From Deltaproteobacteria bacterium (GTDB lineage: Bacteria; Desulfobacterota; Binatia; Binatales; Binataceae): a stretch of DNA of 15,405 nt. The notes under the pieces are model-generated. The model saw only the letters and a program-made list of their open reading frames with translations, ran no database searches and was not told where the DNA came from. Position numbers and translations under genes: made by a program. This document shows, in pieces, positions 14,065 through 15,405 of the stretch. The stretch spans positions 1 through 15,405 of the forward strand of contig JAJYMR010000078.1 in NCBI GenBank assembly GCA_021786815.1, read 5' to 3'. Every line of letters starts with the position of its first letter. Position 1 is the stretch's first letter.

Positions 14065-14166
14065 TTACATCCTCGGAAAAGTCTGAATCAGCGAATGATC
14101 CACGGAGTAAACGAGCCACTCCGACTGCGGCGCGCCGCGATCCTCCTGTCCATTTGAATTAAACAT
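14065..14166 (-). pseudogene. Decayed tandem copy of the adjacent small secreted-protein gene
   Basis: A 33-codon frame contains APQSEWLVYSVDHSLIQ, which matches APESQWLVYSTDQTLIQ of the neighbouring gene. At DNA level the stretch TCAAATGGACAGGA (14155-14142) also matches the start region of the full copy (TCAAATGGACAGGA, 13975-13962). In this copy that stretch runs directly into the mature-protein part, so the whole signal-peptide region has been deleted, and the homologous ATG is now out of frame. After TLIQ the similarity ends and a TAA follows within a few codons, so both cysteines are lost. It is most likely a duplication relic rather than a working gene. Confidence 0.6.
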
Positions 14167-14169
14167 CAC

Positions 14170-14199
14170 TTTACTTTTGCGGATCTGCCGTGCGATAAG
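14170..14199 (+). promoter_or_regulatory. Weak candidate promoter of the SDR gene
   Basis: TTTACT (14170-14175) and GATAAG (14194-14199) are spaced by 18 bases, each matching the sigma-70 consensus at four of six positions. They lie in a locally AT-rich stretch upstream of the SDR start at 14241. This is the best candidate in the spacer but is weak. Confidence 0.28.
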
Positions 14200-14240
14200 G
14201 CGCCGGGTGCATTTTCGGATTGTTTGACGGGGGTAGAGAA

Positions 14241-15020
14241 ATGGCACAGGGAAGAATTGCGGATCGCGTGGCGATCGTGACTGGTGGCGCGTCGGGTATC
14301 GGAAAAGCAACCGTGGAGGTATTCGCCCAGGAGGGTGCGAGGGTCATCGTCGGCGACCTGCCGGACAGCGCCGGCGAGGAAGTCGCCAAGGCGGCGGGCG
14401 GCATCTTCGTCGCTACCGACGTCAGCGATCCCAAACAGGTCGAGCGGTTGGTGCGCACCGCGGTCGAGAAATTCGGCCGGCTCGACATCATGTACAACAA
14501 CGCCGGAATCGGATTGACGGCGCCGTTGCTGGAACACACCGACGAGCTCTACGCGAAGACGATCCGGGTCGATCTGGACAGCGTATTTTACGGACTGCGT
14601 TACGCGGGCAGGGTGATGGTCGCGCAGAAGCGCGGCGCGATCGTGAATACTGCGTCGGTCGCGGGTGTCCGCGGCAGCATCGGACTGGCGGCCTACAACG
14701 CGGCCAAGCATGGTGTTGTGGGCCTCACCCGCAATGCCGCCCTTGAACTGGCCCCGGCCGGCGTGCGCGTGAACTGCGTATGCCCCGGAATCGTCGACAC
14801 GCCGCTGGTCGCGCTTGCGTTCGGGCATACCGAGGCGATTCGCGAGACGATGCATCGGTTGCATCCGCTCGGCCGGATGGCGCAACCGGTAGAGGTTGCG
14901 AAGTGCGTGCTTTTCCTGGCCTCGGACGACGCGTCGTTCGTCACCGGTCATGCGCTGGTGGTTGACGGCGGGCTGTGCGCGGGCGTCGGCAACACCGGTG
15001 GCATCACGGATAACGGCTAA
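14241..15020 (+). CDS. Short-chain dehydrogenase/reductase (classical SDR, probably NAD-dependent)
   Basis: The 259-residue protein has the classical SDR layout on a Rossmann fold. The cofactor loop TGGASGIG lies at 14-21, Asp39 ends the second strand (favouring NAD over NADP), and NNAG lies at 86-89. Ser139 (NTASV), Tyr152 and Lys156 (YNAAK) form the catalytic triad, and CPGIVDTP follows. The C-terminus has VTGHALVVDGG. The position usually held by the fourth catalytic residue, Asn, appears as Asp111 (VDLDSVF). The substrate is unknown; sequence style is like many hydroxy-acid, steroid or alcohol dehydrogenases. I choose ATG 14241, with GGGGGTAGAG upstream, over an in-frame TTG at 14220. It stands alone on the + strand. 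Confidence 0.95.
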   Translation: MAQGRIADRVAIVTGGASGIGKATVEVFAQEGARVIVGDLPDSAGEEVAKAAGGIFVATDVSDPKQVERLVRTAVEKFGRLDIMYNNAGIGLTAPLLEHTDELYAKTIRVDLDSVFYGLRYAGRVMVAQKRGAIVNTASVAGVRGSIGLAAYNAAKHGVVGLTRNAALELAPAGVRVNCVCPGIVDTPLVALAFGHTEAIRETMHRLHPLGRMAQPVEVAKCVLFLASDDASFVTGHALVVDGGLCAGVGNTGGITDNG

Positions 15021-15081
15021 ACGGCTTCGTCGCTCTCCGCGCGAGGGAAAAGAATCTCGCGCGCAACAGCCAAAATGAAAT

Positions 15082-15102
15082 CGCGCCGGGCCTCCCGGCG
15101 CG
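15082..15102 (-). terminator. GC hairpin followed by a T-rich stretch on the - strand
   Basis: CGCGCCGGG (15082-15090) pairs perfectly with CCCGGCGCG (15094-15102) over a CCT loop. On the - strand the hairpin is followed by GATTTCATTTTGG, a moderately T-rich tract, so it could be an intrinsic terminator for leftward transcription, or a mutual one with the SDR gene. The + strand lacks a T-tract. It may equally be one arm of the repeat element described next to it. Confidence 0.45.
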
Positions 15103-15142
15103 GATCCTTCACTCCGTCAGCCTCCGTTCAGGATGACGGCCA
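15082..15142. repeat. Intergenic repeat-like element (GGATCCTTCACTCCG...TTCAGGATGAC)
   Basis: GGATCCTTCACTCCGTCAG (15102-15120) followed by CTCCGTTCAGGATGACGGCC resembles the widely dispersed non-coding motif of the type GATCCTTCGCTTCGCTCAGGATGAC seen between genes in many bacterial genomes. Here it has an ATCCT...AGGAT inverted repeat and is joined to the adjacent GC hairpin. Only one copy is in the window, so repeat status is from memory of the motif, not shown here. Confidence 0.4.
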
Positions 15143-15240
15143 GGGAACAGCCGCTTCCCGCGTTGGGCAGCTTGCGTTCGGTCCAACGCGATCTTGCCGT
15201 TGAGCACAGTCAGGACGGGCCCCGTGGCTCCGGCAAGCCG
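15109..15240 (-). pseudogene. Possible 3' remnant of an amidohydrolase-type gene
   Basis: On the - strand the frame ending in TGA at 15109 reads GATGPVLTVLNGKIALDRT. This resembles the terminal strand pair of amidohydrolases (pattern VxLTVxxGKVVxD). Upstream the frame hits TAA at about 15265 and no single frame continues, so if real it has been frame-shifted or truncated. Its last codons lie within the repeat-like element. The similarity is short and could be chance. Confidence 0.25.
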
Positions 15241-15405
15241 AGATCGCGTCGCCGCGCACGTTTAAGCTCCCCCTCTCGTGCCAAGCCTTCGGAGCGGCGC
15301 CCCAGCACGCTGCAACCGACATCGATCTTTCCGAACGCGTTAGCTCAAGGCCGGCAGGTCACGCCCGGACGACCGCCCGCTAGCGCTTCCCGTGAGCAGT
15401 TGACA

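Larger units (their letters stand above)
15021..15405. other. 385-bp tail region: hairpin, dispersed-repeat-like element, possible gene relic
   Basis: No intact gene is visible. The part nearest the SDR (15021-15080) is unremarkable. A 9-bp GC hairpin lies at 15082-15102, followed by a repeat-like stretch to about 15142. From about 15240 down to 15109 on the - strand, one frame reads like the end of an amidohydrolase. Beyond 15260 all frames are broken by stops or are uninformative; nothing recognisable is seen in 15260-15405. Confidence 0.5.

Noticed and set aside
15128..15322. A 64-codon - strand frame at the right end.
   Set aside because: It has no recognisable motif and lies partly in the repeat-like element; another frame there looks more protein-like but is also broken.

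Overview
The window is GC-rich and densely coded. Most of it (positions 1 to about 10590) is the distal part of a dcw (division and cell wall) cluster on the + strand. It is followed by a short accessory region of oxidoreductases, a regulator and decayed small genes. The gene set (MurE to MurB, FtsW, FtsQ-like, FtsA, FtsZ with an LDIPxFLRK tail) fits a Gram-negative bacterium of proteobacterial or Desulfobacterota/Binatota-like affinity. The taxon is an inference from gene order and protein style; no rRNA is present.

Region 1 (1-10589) reads murE (3' end only), mraY, murD, ftsW, murG, murC, murB, ftsQ-like, ftsA, ftsZ. Genes from mraY to ftsA overlap or nearly touch: 4-bp ATGA/GTGA overlaps at mraY/murD, ftsW/murG, murG/murC and ftsQ/ftsA, 47 bp at murD/ftsW, 14 bp at murC/murB, and a 23-bp gap at murB/ftsQ. 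They are therefore very likely one translationally coupled operon. Together they make UDP-MurNAc-pentapeptide, attach it to the lipid carrier (MraY), convert it to lipid II (MurG), polymerise it at the septum (FtsW) and assemble the divisome (FtsQ, FtsA, FtsZ). Two usual members are absent from their expected places: murF between murE and mraY, and ddl between murB and ftsQ. The ftsQ product has a recognisable beta domain but no evident POTRA domain. FtsZ carries two LDIPxF tail motifs. The 158-bp murE-mraY gap can form two mutually exclusive hairpins.

Region 2 (10742-13644) holds a GNAT acetyltransferase whose 3' end overlaps a convergent LysR-type regulator. The regulator is divergent from a two-gene unit: a small cupin that closely resembles the Mn-dependent (R)-hydroxynitrile lyase family, and an aldo/keto reductase. 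The lysR-cupin spacer has a good lysR promoter and an ATG-N9-CAT (T-N11-A) LysR box.

Region 3 (13645-15405) contains a small secreted-protein gene on the - strand with a decayed tandem copy beside it, an SDR dehydrogenase on the + strand, and a 385-bp tail with a hairpin/dispersed-repeat-like element and a possible amidohydrolase remnant.

I see no CRISPR array, tRNA, rRNA, insertion sequence or defence system here. The most unusual points are the POTRA-poor FtsQ, the doubled FtsZ tail motif, the missing murF, and the LysR-controlled hydroxynitrile-lyase-like cupin.
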